Shown here: positions 1 to 7,993 of the stretch, piece by piece
How positions within the stretch are numbered: position 1 is the stretch's first letter
Layout: each line of letters starts with the position of its first letter
Assembly (NCBI RefSeq): GCF_900163565.1
Contig: NZ_FUHU01000026.1
Span: 62,001-126,000, forward strand
Direction: 5' to 3'
Length of the DNA stretch: 64,000 bases
Source: Agrococcus casei LMG 22410
Lineage (GTDB): Bacteria; Actinomycetota; Actinomycetes; Actinomycetales; Microbacteriaceae
Notes under the pieces: model-generated
Seen by the model: the letters and a program-made list of their open reading frames with translations, nothing else
Database searches by the model: none
Told to the model about the DNA's origin: nothing
Position numbers and translations under genes: made by a program

Positions 1-485
1 TCAAGATCGAGCTCTACACCGATGAGCCGCAGCGCCGCTTCACCAAGGGCGCGACATTCACGCTGCAGGTTCCTGCAGCGAGCAAATGGCACCGCAAGTC
101 ACTCGAGATGACTGACTTCCGTGTCTACAACGGGCACCCCGTCGGCTTCTTCAAGGGCGTCGACGACCGCTCCGAAGCCGAGACGCTCGTCAAGGCGATC
201 CTGTGGGTCGACCAGGATCCGCTCGAGCTCCCCGCCGAGCCAGACGCATGGTACGTGCACCAGCTCTCCGGGCTGAAAGTCGTTCGCGACGGAGTCGCCA
301 TCGGCATCGTCTCGAGAGTCGACGCGTTCCCGGCGCAGGACATCCTGGTCATCGACGTCGACGGCGCAGAGGTCATGATGCCCTTCATCAAGGCATTCGT
401 GCCGTCGGTCGATCTGCAGGAGGGCACCGTGACGATCACGCCCCCCGGCGGACTCTTCGAAGAGCTTCCCGACGAGGCAGAGTAG
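1..485 (+). CDS. rimM: 16S rRNA processing protein RimM (5' truncated by window edge)
   Basis: RimM binds ribosomal protein S19 and helps the 30S head domain mature. The reading frame is open from the first complete codon at base 3, so the true start lies outside the window; about 160 residues remain of a protein usually near 170-190. Visible are the end of the N-terminal beta-barrel domain and the PRC-barrel-like C-terminal half (from [11 protein letters not shown] through DILVIDV to [10 protein letters not shown]). The downstream trmD starts 5 bases after the stop, the usual rimM-trmD-rplS order, so the two are very probably cotranscribed. Confidence 0.95.
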   Translation, partial: KIELYTDEPQRRFTKGATFTLQVPAASKWHRKSLEMTDFRVYNGHPVGFFKGVDDRSEAETLVKAILWVDQDPLELPAEPDAWYVHQLSGLKVVRDGVAIGIVSRVDAFPAQDILVIDVDGAEVMMPFIKAFVPSVDLQEGTVTITPPGGLFEELPDEAE

Positions 486-490
486 CGCCC

Positions 491-1216
491 GTGCGCATCG
501 ACATCATCACCATCTTTCCGGAGTACTTCGGTGTTCTTGACGTCTCCCTGATGGGCAAGGCTCGGCAGAGCGGCCTCATCGACGTCGGCGTGCACGACCT
601 TCGTGAGTTCACAACTGACCGACACCGCACGGTCGACGACACTCCGTACGGCGGAGGCGCGGGCATGGTCATGAAGGCCGAGCCCTGGGCGCTGGCGCTC
701 GACAGCATCGTGCGCGCTGACGGCACCAGCACCGTGGTGTTTCCGACGCCATCCGGCACCGTATTCACGCAGCGCTCTGCGCGCGAGCTCTCAGAGCACA
801 CCCACCTCGTGTTCGCGTGCGGTCGGTACGAGGGCATCGACGCCCGAGTTCCCGAGTACGCGGCCTCGATCGCCAGCGTGCGCGAGTTGTCGCTCGGCGA
901 CTACGTGCTCAACGGGGGAGAAGTGGCGTCGATGGCCATGATCGAGGCCGTCGCCAGACTCATCCCCGGCATGGTCGGCAACCCCGACTCCCTTGCAGAA
1001 GAGAGTCACGAAGGCGGCCTCCTCGAGTACCCGAATTTCACCAAGCCGGCGCTGTGGCGTGACCGCGAGGTTCCTGAAGTGCTGCTCAGCGGCAACCACG
1101 CTCGAATCAGCGGCTGGCGACGCGACCAACAGATCGCCCGGACTGCAGCGGTTCGTCCGGATCTCCTCGCGACAGAAGCAGAAGATGCCCCCGAGCCTCC
1201 CAAGGCAGATCGGTAG
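491..1216 (+). CDS. trmD: tRNA (guanine-N1-)-methyltransferase TrmD
   Basis: TrmD methylates G37 of tRNAs reading CNN codons using S-adenosylmethionine, preventing +1 frameshifting. The 241-residue product has the family hallmarks of the trefoil-knot SPOUT fold: [13 protein letters not shown] at about residues 49-61, GRYEGID at 111-117, and [13 protein letters not shown] at about 130-142, followed by the C-terminal tRNA-binding domain with [11 protein letters not shown]. The start is GTG 491, giving [13 protein letters not shown], the canonical N-terminus; upstream in-frame codons fall inside rimM in the wrong frame. Its TAG stop (1214-1216) is also the first half of the probable -10 box of the next gene. 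Confidence 0.97.
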   Translation: MRIDIITIFPEYFGVLDVSLMGKARQSGLIDVGVHDLREFTTDRHRTVDDTPYGGGAGMVMKAEPWALALDSIVRADGTSTVVFPTPSGTVFTQRSARELSEHTHLVFACGRYEGIDARVPEYAASIASVRELSLGDYVLNGGEVASMAMIEAVARLIPGMVGNPDSLAEESHEGGLLEYPNFTKPALWRDREVPEVLLSGNHARISGWRRDQQIARTAAVRPDLLATEAEDAPEPPKADR

Positions 1217-1219
1217 GAT
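1214..1219 (+). promoter_or_regulatory. Leaderless -10 box (TAGGAT) for the membrane protein gene at 1227
   Basis: TAGGAT ends 7 nt before ATG 1227, so transcription should begin at or next to the start codon. The first three bases are the trmD stop codon. Confidence 0.55.
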
Positions 1220-1226
1220 CGACGGC

Positions 1227-1820
1227 ATGGCTCTCCGACGCGCTCTCTTCTGGGTGTTCATTGCGAGCATCATCGTGCTGCCTGGCTGGATCATGTTCGG
1301 CCGTGCGCTGTTCGGCGCGCCCCTCGGCAGCGGACTCCTGCTCTTTGCACTGCTTGCCCCACTGTTTGCGCTGGGCATCGCCGCTGTGGTCGGCATCACT
1401 ATCCTTCGCAATGAGGTGCGCAAGCCTCGTGCCGTGATGTGGCGCGACGTCGCCTGGGTCGGGCCGTGGCTGCTGCTCATTCTGCTCTTCGGCTTCTTCG
1501 TCGTGGTCGAGGGGCCATCCGGTTCCGCGAGCGCGTTCAGCGCAGTTGCCGGTGAGGGCGCAGTCGGCGCCTCGAGCGTCATCGCAGTCATCCTCGCGTA
1601 CGCCATTCCGATCTCCGGCGTCGTCGTGTTCTGGAAGCAGATGCGTGCCGTCGCCCGCGAGACGCAGAACCGCCTCAAGAACTTCGCAGAGCGGGTGCAG
1701 GAGGAGTCTGGTGCTCCCCGGCCTCCGAAGCAGATGGACGCCAAATTCGAGCGCCCCGACGCGCCGCAGTCCGGTCAGCGGATCATTCTCGACAACGACG
1801 ACGATTCTGTGGCAAGATAG
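1227..1820 (+). CDS. Conserved multi-pass membrane protein of unknown function
   Basis: A 197-residue protein with four clear hydrophobic segments (about residues 5-25, 30-58, 75-95 and 115-135) followed by a charged cytosolic tail of about 55 residues that starts with a short amphipathic stretch ([17 protein letters not shown]). I do not recognise a named family. No Shine-Dalgarno sequence precedes ATG 1227; instead a -10-like TAGGAT sits 7 nt upstream, so it may be transcribed as a leaderless mRNA independently of trmD. It lies between trmD and rplS, which are usually adjacent. Confidence 0.85.
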   Translation: MALRRALFWVFIASIIVLPGWIMFGRALFGAPLGSGLLLFALLAPLFALGIAAVVGITILRNEVRKPRAVMWRDVAWVGPWLLLILLFGFFVVVEGPSGSASAFSAVAGEGAVGASSVIAVILAYAIPISGVVVFWKQMRAVARETQNRLKNFAERVQEESGAPRPPKQMDAKFERPDAPQSGQRIILDNDDDSVAR

Positions 1821-1933
1821 GTAGCTGTGCCTCGTGCAGTCTCTGCCGTAGGGGAGCAAAGCGAGTGCACTTCGTCACAGACCATCATGACAACAGCAGC
1901 CGACCCGCGGCGGTTGCAGAGAGCGATACCGCT

Positions 1934-2281
1934 ATGCACATTCTCCAGGACCTCGACAAGCAGAGTCTGAAGAGCGACATCCCCGACTTCCGCACCGGTG
2001 ACACCGTCAAGGTTCACGTGAACATCGTTGAGGGCAGCCGTTCGCGTGTCCAGGTGTTCCAGGGCTTCGTCCTCGGCCGTCAGGGCCGTGGCGTCGGCGA
2101 GACCTTCACCGTTCGCAAGATCTCCTTCCAGGTCGGTGTCGAGCGCACATTCCCCGTGCACTCGCCGAGCATCGAGAAGATCGAGCTCGTCAGCCGCGGT
2201 GACGTCCGTCGCGCGAAGCTGTACTACATCCGCGGCCGCAAGGGCAAGGCTGCGCGCATCCGCGAGAAGCGCGAGAACTGA
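1934..2281 (+). CDS. rplS: 50S ribosomal protein L19
   Basis: L19 sits at the 30S-50S interface. The 115-residue product from ATG 1934 carries the family core: [48 protein letters not shown] and the basic C-terminal [19 protein letters not shown] longer frame opens at 1865, but the extra 23 residues are unlike L19 and [12 protein letters not shown] is the usual N-terminus. The 113-base region upstream (1821-1933) has no gene and probably holds the promoter and 5' leader. A perfect hairpin terminator follows at 2297. Confidence 0.97.
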   Translation: MHILQDLDKQSLKSDIPDFRTGDTVKVHVNIVEGSRSRVQVFQGFVLGRQGRGVGETFTVRKISFQVGVERTFPVHSPSIEKIELVSRGDVRRAKLYYIRGRKGKAARIREKREN

Positions 2282-2296
2282 GTCAACTGAACTCTT

Positions 2297-2324
2297 GAAG
2301 GGCGGGCCAGTCGGCCCGCCCTTC
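2297..2324 (+). terminator. Hairpin terminator after rplS
   Basis: Perfect 12-bp stem, GAAGGGCGGGCC (2297-2308) with its complement (2313-2324), around a 4-nt AGTC loop. There is no long T-run after it (ATCGTT), so release may be Rho-assisted, but the stem separates the rimM-trmD-rplS group from lepB. Confidence 0.8.
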
Positions 2325-2338
2325 ATCGTTGGCGCAGT

Positions 2339-2363
2339 TATGATTGGCAGGTTGGAAAGAGGG
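2339..2363 (+). promoter_or_regulatory. lepB promoter -10 and ribosome binding site
   Basis: TATGAT at 2339-2344 fits a -10 element; the purine-rich AAAGAGGG at 2356-2363 is the Shine-Dalgarno sequence, 5 nt before ATG 2369. It is positioned right after the rplS terminator. A GTG at 2363 in the same frame lies inside this site and is less likely to be the start. Confidence 0.55.
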
Positions 2364-2368
2364 TGTCA

Positions 2369-3106
2369 ATGGCCGAAGTCGATGCGCGGAGCGCAGAAGA
2401 CAATCCCCAGTCGCTGGGCAGAAGCGCACTGCTGATGCTTCGGGACCTCGTGGTCATCTTCCTGATCGCGATCCTGATCTCCTTCCTCGTCAAGACCTTC
2501 CTGATGCGTCCGTTCTACATCCCGTCGGAGTCGATGGCTGAGACGCTGCAGGTCAACGACCGCATTGCGGTGAGCCTCCTGCAGCCCGAGCTGATCGACA
2601 TCGAGCGCGGCGACATCGTCGTCTTCGAAGACCCGGGCGGCTGGCTGCAGCATGCTCCTGCAGAGGAGCGCAGCGGCGCCGCCGGCTACATGCACGACTT
2701 TCTGGTCTTCATCGGCCTGGCACCCGACGAATCGCACGGCTACCTCGTCAAGCGCGTCATAGGGCTGCCGGGCGACGTCGTCGCATGCTGCAACGACTTC
2801 GGCCAGGTCACGGTCAACGGCACACCCATCAACGAGCCGTATCTGCATCTCGAAGACGCATCGCTGCCTGCTTCAGGCACCGAATTCGAAGTCACGGTTC
2901 CCGAAGACTCCCTCTGGGTCTTGGGCGACAACCGCTATCACTCGGCCGATTCGCGGGCACACACTGCAGGCCCGCACAGCGGATTCGTGCCGATCGACAA
3001 CGTCGTGGGCAGAGCGATTCTGACAACCTGGCCCATGGACAGGTGGCGATGGCTCGACAACCACGCCGACGTCTTTGCGAACGTGCCAGAGCACGCAGCT
3101 CCGTGA
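2369..3106 (+). CDS. lepB: Signal peptidase I
   Basis: Membrane-anchored Ser/Lys protease that removes signal peptides from secreted proteins on the outer face of the membrane. The 245-residue product has one N-terminal membrane segment (about residues 25-46), then the catalytic-serine box IPSESM (Ser about 55), the catalytic lysine in YLVKRVIGLPGD (Lys about 128), and the conserved LGDNRYHSADSR near the C-terminus. Start ATG 2369 was chosen for its spacing from the upstream GAGGG; GTG 2363 would add two residues. The rnhB start codon overlaps the stop by 3 bases. Confidence 0.96.
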   Translation: MAEVDARSAEDNPQSLGRSALLMLRDLVVIFLIAILISFLVKTFLMRPFYIPSESMAETLQVNDRIAVSLLQPELIDIERGDIVVFEDPGGWLQHAPAEERSGAAGYMHDFLVFIGLAPDESHGYLVKRVIGLPGDVVACCNDFGQVTVNGTPINEPYLHLEDASLPASGTEFEVTVPEDSLWVLGDNRYHSADSRAHTAGPHSGFVPIDNVVGRAILTTWPMDRWRWLDNHADVFANVPEHAAP

Positions 3107-3726
3107 TCTGGCCCACCAGCGATCTCGAGTCTGAGCTGCTTGCCAGAGCTCCGATCGTGATCGGCATCGACGAGGTCGGCCGCGGCGCAGTCGCAGGCCC
3201 GCTCGTTGTCGGGGCAGCCGCCTGGACACACGAGACGGTGACGTGGCCCGAGTGGCTGCGCGACTCCAAGACCCTCAGTGTGAAGCGGAGAGAGCAGGTT
3301 GCGGCAGAGCTTGCCGACACTGTCGACATCGGGCTCGGCTGGATCGACGCTGACACGATTGACCGAATCGGCATCGTGACCGCATTGGCGCACGCGGCAG
3401 TCCGTGCCGTCGATGACCTCGCACGCAAGGGAGTGCAGGTGCAGGATGCGCACATCCTGTTGGACGGAACACACGACTGGCTCAGCGAGCACCTCGAGCA
3501 CGCACCCCAGATGACGGTCAGAGCGAAGGCCGACCGCGACTGCGTCTCCGTTGCCGCCGCCGCGTGCTTCGCAAAGGTGGCACGAGACGACTACATGGCC
3601 GACCTGGCTCGGCTGCACCCCCACTACGCGTGGGAACGCAACCGGGGGTACGGCACCGCGGCGCACATGGCGGCGATCGCGGAGCACGGCCCCACGGGGC
3701 ACCATCGCCAGACGTGGCTGCACTGA
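3103..3726 (+). CDS. rnhB: Ribonuclease HII
   Basis: Removes ribonucleotides and RNA from RNA-DNA hybrids. The product from GTG 3103 is 207 residues, normal for the family. Motifs: GIDEVGRGAVAGPLVVGA near residues 19-36 with the metal-binding Asp-Glu pair, RDSKTLS, a further acidic residue in LLDGTHDW, and KADRDCVSVAAAACFAKVARD with the catalytic aspartate. The GTGA overlap with lepB implies translational coupling. In many actinobacteria rnhB is directly followed by DUF2469 and yraN; here the block at 3739-8581 intervenes. Confidence 0.96.
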   Translation: MIWPTSDLESELLARAPIVIGIDEVGRGAVAGPLVVGAAAWTHETVTWPEWLRDSKTLSVKRREQVAAELADTVDIGLGWIDADTIDRIGIVTALAHAAVRAVDDLARKGVQVQDAHILLDGTHDWLSEHLEHAPQMTVRAKADRDCVSVAAAACFAKVARDDYMADLARLHPHYAWERNRGYGTAAHMAAIAEHGPTGHHRQTWLH

Positions 3727-3738
3727 CGACAGAGCAGG

Positions 3739-4269
3739 TCAGCTGCCGCCGGCGATCTCGACCACTGCGTAGCTCATGCCTGCGACCTCTTCGTCGTCAC
3801 TGGCACTGAGGCTGACCTGATAGGTGCCGTTCTCGAACACTCCCAACGTCAGGTTGCTGAGCTCCTGCCACGCGGTTTCGGTGAATCCTGCCGCCGTGAG
3901 CAGATCCCGGGCCTCCTTCACGGTGTCGTAGGGCGAATCCGAGTCGAAGAACACCATCCAGGTGCGTCCCTGCGGCAAGTCGTTGACTGTGGCCGTGTTC
4001 ATGTCAGCTTCGACCAGCGGCACGTCCGCCGGAAAGTCGTCAGGCAGCGATGCGCCGGCATCCGCGTCTGGCTCGGCTGCCGCGTCCTGATCAGACTGCT
4101 GCTCCGCGTCCGCTGCGGTGTCCTGCTCTGCAGACACGGCGGTCTCTTCGCTCTGCACTTGGTTGTCGCCGGCGTCTGACGAGTCCGTGGAGCATCCGCT
4201 GACGGTGAAGGCGAACAGCGTCGTCCCGACGACTGCGGCGAGTCTGGTGAAACTGGTGTGATTGTGCAT
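3739..4269 (-). CDS. Predicted secreted lipoprotein, unknown function
   Basis: A 176-residue protein from ATG 4269 with a lipoprotein signal peptide (LAAVVGTTLFAFTVSGCS; lipobox V-S-G-C), a low-complexity acidic linker rich in Ala, Glu, Asp and Gln (about residues 28-80), and a C-terminal globular domain of about 95 residues ending in a beta-rich stretch. No family recognised. Its overall plan resembles the lipoprotein at 7994, on the far side of the SARP regulator, and the two may be distant relatives. The Shine-Dalgarno AAGGAGG is unusually far (17 nt) from the ATG, with a small hairpin between. It is divergent from the regulator gene. Confidence 0.85.
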   Translation of the reverse strand: MHNHTSFTRLAAVVGTTLFAFTVSGCSTDSSDAGDNQVQSEETAVSAEQDTAADAEQQSDQDAAAEPDADAGASLPDDFPADVPLVEADMNTATVNDLPQGRTWMVFFDSDSPYDTVKEARDLLTAAGFTETAWQELSNLTLGVFENGTYQVSLSASDDEEVAGMSYAVVEIAGGS

Positions 4270-4274
4270 ATCGA

Positions 4275-4293
4275 CCGGCGCACCGGCCTCCTT
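4275..4293 (-). promoter_or_regulatory. Distant Shine-Dalgarno plus hairpin before the lipoprotein start
   Basis: On the minus strand AAGGAGG (4293-4287) is followed at once by CCGGTGCGCCGG (4286-4275), which can fold as a 4-bp stem with a TGCG tetraloop, then TCGAT and ATG. The linear spacing is 17 nt, too long for good initiation; with the hairpin folded it becomes 5 nt. This supports ATG 4269 as the start despite the apparent distance. Confidence 0.5.
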
Positions 4294-4308
4294 CTCTGTA
4301 TTGAAAGG

Positions 4309-4322
4309 CCTGGGAACCCAGG
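4309..4322. repeat. Palindrome CCTGGG-AA-CCCAGG upstream of the lipoprotein gene
   Basis: Perfect 6-bp inverted repeat with a 2-bp centre, 40 to 53 bp upstream of ATG 4269, in the intergenic region shared with the SARP regulator. Position and symmetry suit an operator for a dimeric protein. Confidence 0.45.
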
Positions 4323-4399
4323 TGGTGCGGAGTGCAGTCTGTGACGGTGTCAGCATGCCCGTGTGCCCTCACATGTCGCTCACACAGCTGCGCTGCGCT

Positions 4400-4417
4400 C
4401 AGTAACCGGCAAGTAAC
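4400..4417. repeat. Direct repeat (C/A)AGTAAC with 11-bp period, possible SARP site
   Basis: CAGTAAC (4400-4406) and AAGTAAC (4411-4417) match at 6 of 7 positions and are offset by exactly 11 bp, one helical turn. SARP regulators are known to bind heptamer direct repeats with about 11-bp periodicity. The repeat lies 55-72 bp upstream of the regulator's own start region, so autoregulation is plausible. Confidence 0.4.
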
Positions 4418-4471
4418 GATTCGGGTCGATCTCGGCAGGCGTGTGAAGCCATCGATACAGTCGAGTAATGA

Positions 4472-7400
4472 GTGACCGTCAGTGCCATGGGTGGAGTGCA
4501 GGACTCGGTGGGTTCTGACATGGCTGCCCAGTCTGACTCCATCGAAGTCCTGCTGCTCGGCACCGTCGCGGTCACCAGCGCCGTGAGCAGTGAGCCGTTG
4601 CGTGGGCGTCGTCAGCGAATCACCCTTGCCCGGCTGGCACTGGCCGAAGGGCGCCCCGCGCCGGTGTCTGCTCTGATTGACGACCTCTGGCCAGAGAAGC
4701 GGCCCAAGGACGCTGTGCATGCGCTGCAGGCGCACATGCACAGGCTGCGGCAGACGCTGCAGCTCGACATCGAGTTCATCAACGACGGCTACCGGCTTGC
4801 TGACGACCGGATCTCGGTGGATGCACGGCGGTTCACGCAGTCGAGCGAGCGTGGCAGAGCGCTGCTGGCTGCGGGTGAAGCCGAGCTGGCGGCGACGGAA
4901 CTCGAAGGTGCACTGGGCCTCTGGCGCGGTCCGGCGCTGTCTGACATCGACGATGTCCTGGGTCTGCGTCCGTTCGCATTGCGGTTGGACGAGATGCGCC
5001 GGCAAGCTGATGCTGACCGCGTGGAGGCTCTGCTGGGCTGTGCTCGGGGCCACGAGGTCATCGGCGAACTGCGGGCAGCCGTGGCCATTGACCCGTTGCG
5101 GGAGCGATCGTGGCATCAGCTCATACGCGCCCTGTGGTCTGAAGGTCAGGAGTCGGCTGCGCTGACCGCATACGGCCAAGCGCGCGAGGCATTCGTCGAG
5201 GCGCTCGGGGCAGAGCCGGGGTCGAAGCTCCGAGAGCTGCATCAGATGATGCTTGAAGGTCGGCCGGCCGAGGACCGTGCGCCTGTTCCGTCAGCAGACC
5301 GTCATCGTCATGGCACCACGGGTCAGACCGCGGGCATCATTGGGCGCGCCAGAGAGCTGGCGCTGCTTGACCAGGCGTGGAGTCGCAGCCGTGCGGGAAT
5401 CCAGGTCGTCACGATCACGGGTGAGCCGGGCATCGGCAAGAGCCATCTCGGTGAGCACTTTCTGCGTGCAGCAGCTGGTGCAGATGCGGTGGTGCTTCAG
5501 GGACGATGCGCGCCGTGGACGGCCACCGCGTACCAGCCGTTCGCTGACGTCGTGCATCATTTCCTGACGGAGTTTCCTGATCTCGTCGACGAGAGCGAGC
5601 TGCAGAAGCGGGCTCCTCAGCTCGCCACGATTCTGCCTGAGCTGGGTGATGCCCAGACCGCAGTCTCTGATGCGATCGGGGTTGATGCCCACGCGACCAT
5701 GGACGCGGTTGCTGCGTGGTTGGCCGAGGTGTCACGGCGGCACCCGGTGGTGCTGTTCATCGAAGACGTGCAATGGGCGGATGAACAGACCCTGTTGACC
5801 CTGCGGCGCCTGCTGCACAGTCCTCGCAACGTGAAGGCCCTCATCGTCGTCACCATGCGCGATCAGCATGACGAGGTCGACGAGAGCTCACCCCTGGCCG
5901 AGCTGCTGCGCCAGTCGGATCGGGTCACGCATGTCCACCTCGCGCGCTTCACGGATTCCGACGTGGCACGACTCGTCTCCGCCGAGCGCGTGAGGCTGGC
6001 CACCTCGGCATCGGTGCCGCAGTGGTTTGACGAGTACGTGCGTGATGCCTCGGGCGGCAACCCCCTGTTCGTGGTCGAGCTGACGAGACACCTGCTCATG
6101 ACAGAAGCCGTTGGCGCGCACGACATCCGATCGCTCCCTCCCGGGGTCTCTTCCGTCGTGTGGAGCAGGGTTGATGCCATGCCCGCTGATGCGAAGAGCG
6201 TGCTGCAGCATGCCGCAGTCATCGGACATCGGTTCGAGCTGGGCTACGCGGCAAGCGTCAGCGGCATGAGTGAAGCAGAAGCAGAGACCGTGCTGCGTCC
6301 CGCGCTGCAGCATCACCTCATCGAGCCAGACGGTGACAGTCTTCGGCAGTTCAGGTTCAGCCACGACATCGTGCGCATGGCACTCTACGACTCCCTTCCC
6401 GCGCTCCTGCGGGCCCGTTTGCATGAGCGCGTCGCGGCACTCAACGAGGCGGAGGCCATGCTGGATGACCTGCAGCGTCACCAACTGCTCGCCCATCATC
6501 TGCTGCGGGCAGACACCGCGGGTGCCGAGCATCGTGCGGCGCAGCACCTGCTGATGGCCGGGCAGGAGTCGTACGCTCGTGGAGCGCTGGCCGACGCTGA
6601 GGGACTGCTCGAACAGGTGCTGCCGCTGTTGTCGAGGGAATCGGATGCGGCTTTGCGCTGCGATGCGCTCACGACTCTGGGGATGGCGCAGCTTCGGCTG
6701 GCTCGTCCTCGCTATCGCGACACGCTGCTGGAGGCCTCTCGAACTGCGGTCGATCTTGACGACGCACCGCGTCTGACTCGTGCGGTGCTCGCGAACACGC
6801 GAGGGTGGTGGTCGGGCACCGCCAGCCTCGATCAGGAACGCATCGTGCATCTTGAGACGGCGTTGGCACGATGCCCGGACGCAGATCAGTCGGTTCGAGC
6901 GCAGCTGCTCGCGGCATGGGCGATCGAGAATGTGCGCGAGCCCAGGATGCGCGGCGAGGTCCTTGCTGCCAGTCAGCAGTCGCTCGCTCTCGCCGAGCAG
7001 AGCGGCGACGATCACTGTATTCCGGCCGTGCTGACCCAGCGGTACGCGACCATGCACGCGCTGTTCGAAGACCCCGCTGAGTGCGTGCGAATCAATCGAC
7101 GCCTGCTGACGCTGGCCAGCCGTTCCGGAAGCGCTCGGATGCGGCTGTCAGCGGCCCTCGGGCTTGCACAGTCGAGCATGCGGTTCGGAGAGTTCGCCAT
7201 CGCCGACCGGTACATGTCGGAAGCGGCTCGCCTGTCGGCATCGCTCGACGATCCTGCACGACTGTGGCTGGTGCAGGGCTGGCAGGCGATGCGCACGCTC
7301 GTGCTCGGCAAGACTGCTCTCGCCGAACAGCTGATGCTCGACTGCTACAGCCTCGGAGCCAAGACGGGTCAGGCGGATGCGTTCACCTGGTTCGCGGGGC

Positions 7401-7903
7401 AGCTGTTCACACTGCGAATGGTGCAGGGACGCCTCTCTGAGATTGTTGACCAGGTGCGTGAGCAGGTTGCGACGGTCGCCCACGGCATTCCATCGTGGCG
7501 TGCTGCTCTGGCTCTGACATTCGCCAGAACAGGGCACCTCGCGGAGGCCGAGTCCATTCTCGATGAGTTCGCAGCCGACTCGTTCTCGCAAGTGCCTCGC
7601 GACATGCTGTGGCTGCACGGCGTGCACTACCTGACTTTGACGAGCGAAGAGCTTGGTCGACATGACCTTGCCCCTGCGCTCTATCGGCTGCTGCTGCCGT
7701 ACAGCGGCATGGTCGCCTCCAATGGCACCATCACCGCAGGGCCGGTGGATCTGCACCTCGGGGTGCTGGCACGGCTGCAGCGTCAGCACAGTCTGGCCGA
7801 ACAGCACCTGCGGGCTGCAGCGACAATGTGCCGTCGCATCAATGCGCCGGTCTGGCTCGAAATGATCAACGACAGGCTGGCACTGCTCGCAAAGGCCAAG
7901 TGA
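4472..7903 (+). CDS. SARP-family (AfsR-like) regulator with ATPase and TPR domains
   Basis: A 1143-residue transcriptional regulator. Domains in order: an OmpR-type winged helix (about residues 22-105, from IEVLLLGTVAV to DGYRLADDRISVDARRF), a bacterial transcriptional activator (BTAD) helical domain (about 110-260), an AAA/NACHT-like ATPase with Walker A GEPGIGKSHL (about 315) and Walker B VVLFIEDVQWAD (about 430), then a long all-helical TPR-like region to the end. No LuxR-type C-terminal helix-turn-helix is present. GTG 4472 gives the longest product; ATG 4520, preceded by GGTGGG, would give a start closer to the domain (MAAQSDSIEVLLLG) and is a real alternative. It sits between two lipoprotein genes, its likely targets or partners; no biosynthetic cluster is nearby. 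Confidence 0.93.
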   Translation: MTVSAMGGVQDSVGSDMAAQSDSIEVLLLGTVAVTSAVSSEPLRGRRQRITLARLALAEGRPAPVSALIDDLWPEKRPKDAVHALQAHMHRLRQTLQLDIEFINDGYRLADDRISVDARRFTQSSERGRALLAAGEAELAATELEGALGLWRGPALSDIDDVLGLRPFALRLDEMRRQADADRVEALLGCARGHEVIGELRAAVAIDPLRERSWHQLIRALWSEGQESAALTAYGQAREAFVEALGAEPGSKLRELHQMMLEGRPAEDRAPVPSADRHRHGTTGQTAGIIGRARELALLDQAWSRSRAGIQVVTITGEPGIGKSHLGEHFLRAAAGADAVVLQGRCAPWTATAYQPFADVVHHFLTEFPDLVDESELQKRAPQLATILPELGDAQTAVSDAIGVDAHATMDAVAAWLAEVSRRHPVVLFIEDVQWADEQTLLTLRRLLHSPRNVKALIVVTMRDQHDEVDESSPLAELLRQSDRVTHVHLARFTDSDVARLVSAERVRLATSASVPQWFDEYVRDASGGNPLFVVELTRHLLMTEAVGAHDIRSLPPGVSSVVWSRVDAMPADAKSVLQHAAVIGHRFELGYAASVSGMSEAEAETVLRPALQHHLIEPDGDSLRQFRFSHDIVRMALYDSLPALLRARLHERVAALNEAEAMLDDLQRHQLLAHHLLRADTAGAEHRAAQHLLMAGQESYARGALADAEGLLEQVLPLLSRESDAALRCDALTTLGMAQLRLARPRYRDTLLEASRTAVDLDDAPRLTRAVLANTRGWWSGTASLDQERIVHLETALARCPDADQSVRAQLLAAWAIENVREPRMRGEVLAASQQSLALAEQSGDDHCIPAVLTQRYATMHALFEDPAECVRINRRLLTLASRSGSARMRLSAALGLAQSSMRFGEFAIADRYMSEAARLSASLDDPARLWLVQGWQAMRTLVLGKTALAEQLMLDCYSLGAKTGQADAFTWFAGQLFTLRMVQGRLSEIVDQVREQVATVAHGIPSWRAALALTFARTGHLAEAESILDEFAADSFSQVPRDMLWLHGVHYLTLTSEELGRHDLAPALYRLLLPYSGMVASNGTITAGPVDLHLGVLARLQRQHSLAEQHLRAAATMCRRINAPVWLEMINDRLALLAKAK

Positions 7904-7993
7904 CCTCAGCAACAGCCACGTGAACGGAATGTGAGCGCGCTCTGCTTCTCTCGAAGCTCCATCGGTTCGGCAGAGATCAAGAGGAGCCTCGCA

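Noticed and set aside
4472-7903. Antibiotic biosynthesis cluster around the SARP regulator
   Set aside because: Neighbouring genes are lipoproteins and housekeeping genes only.
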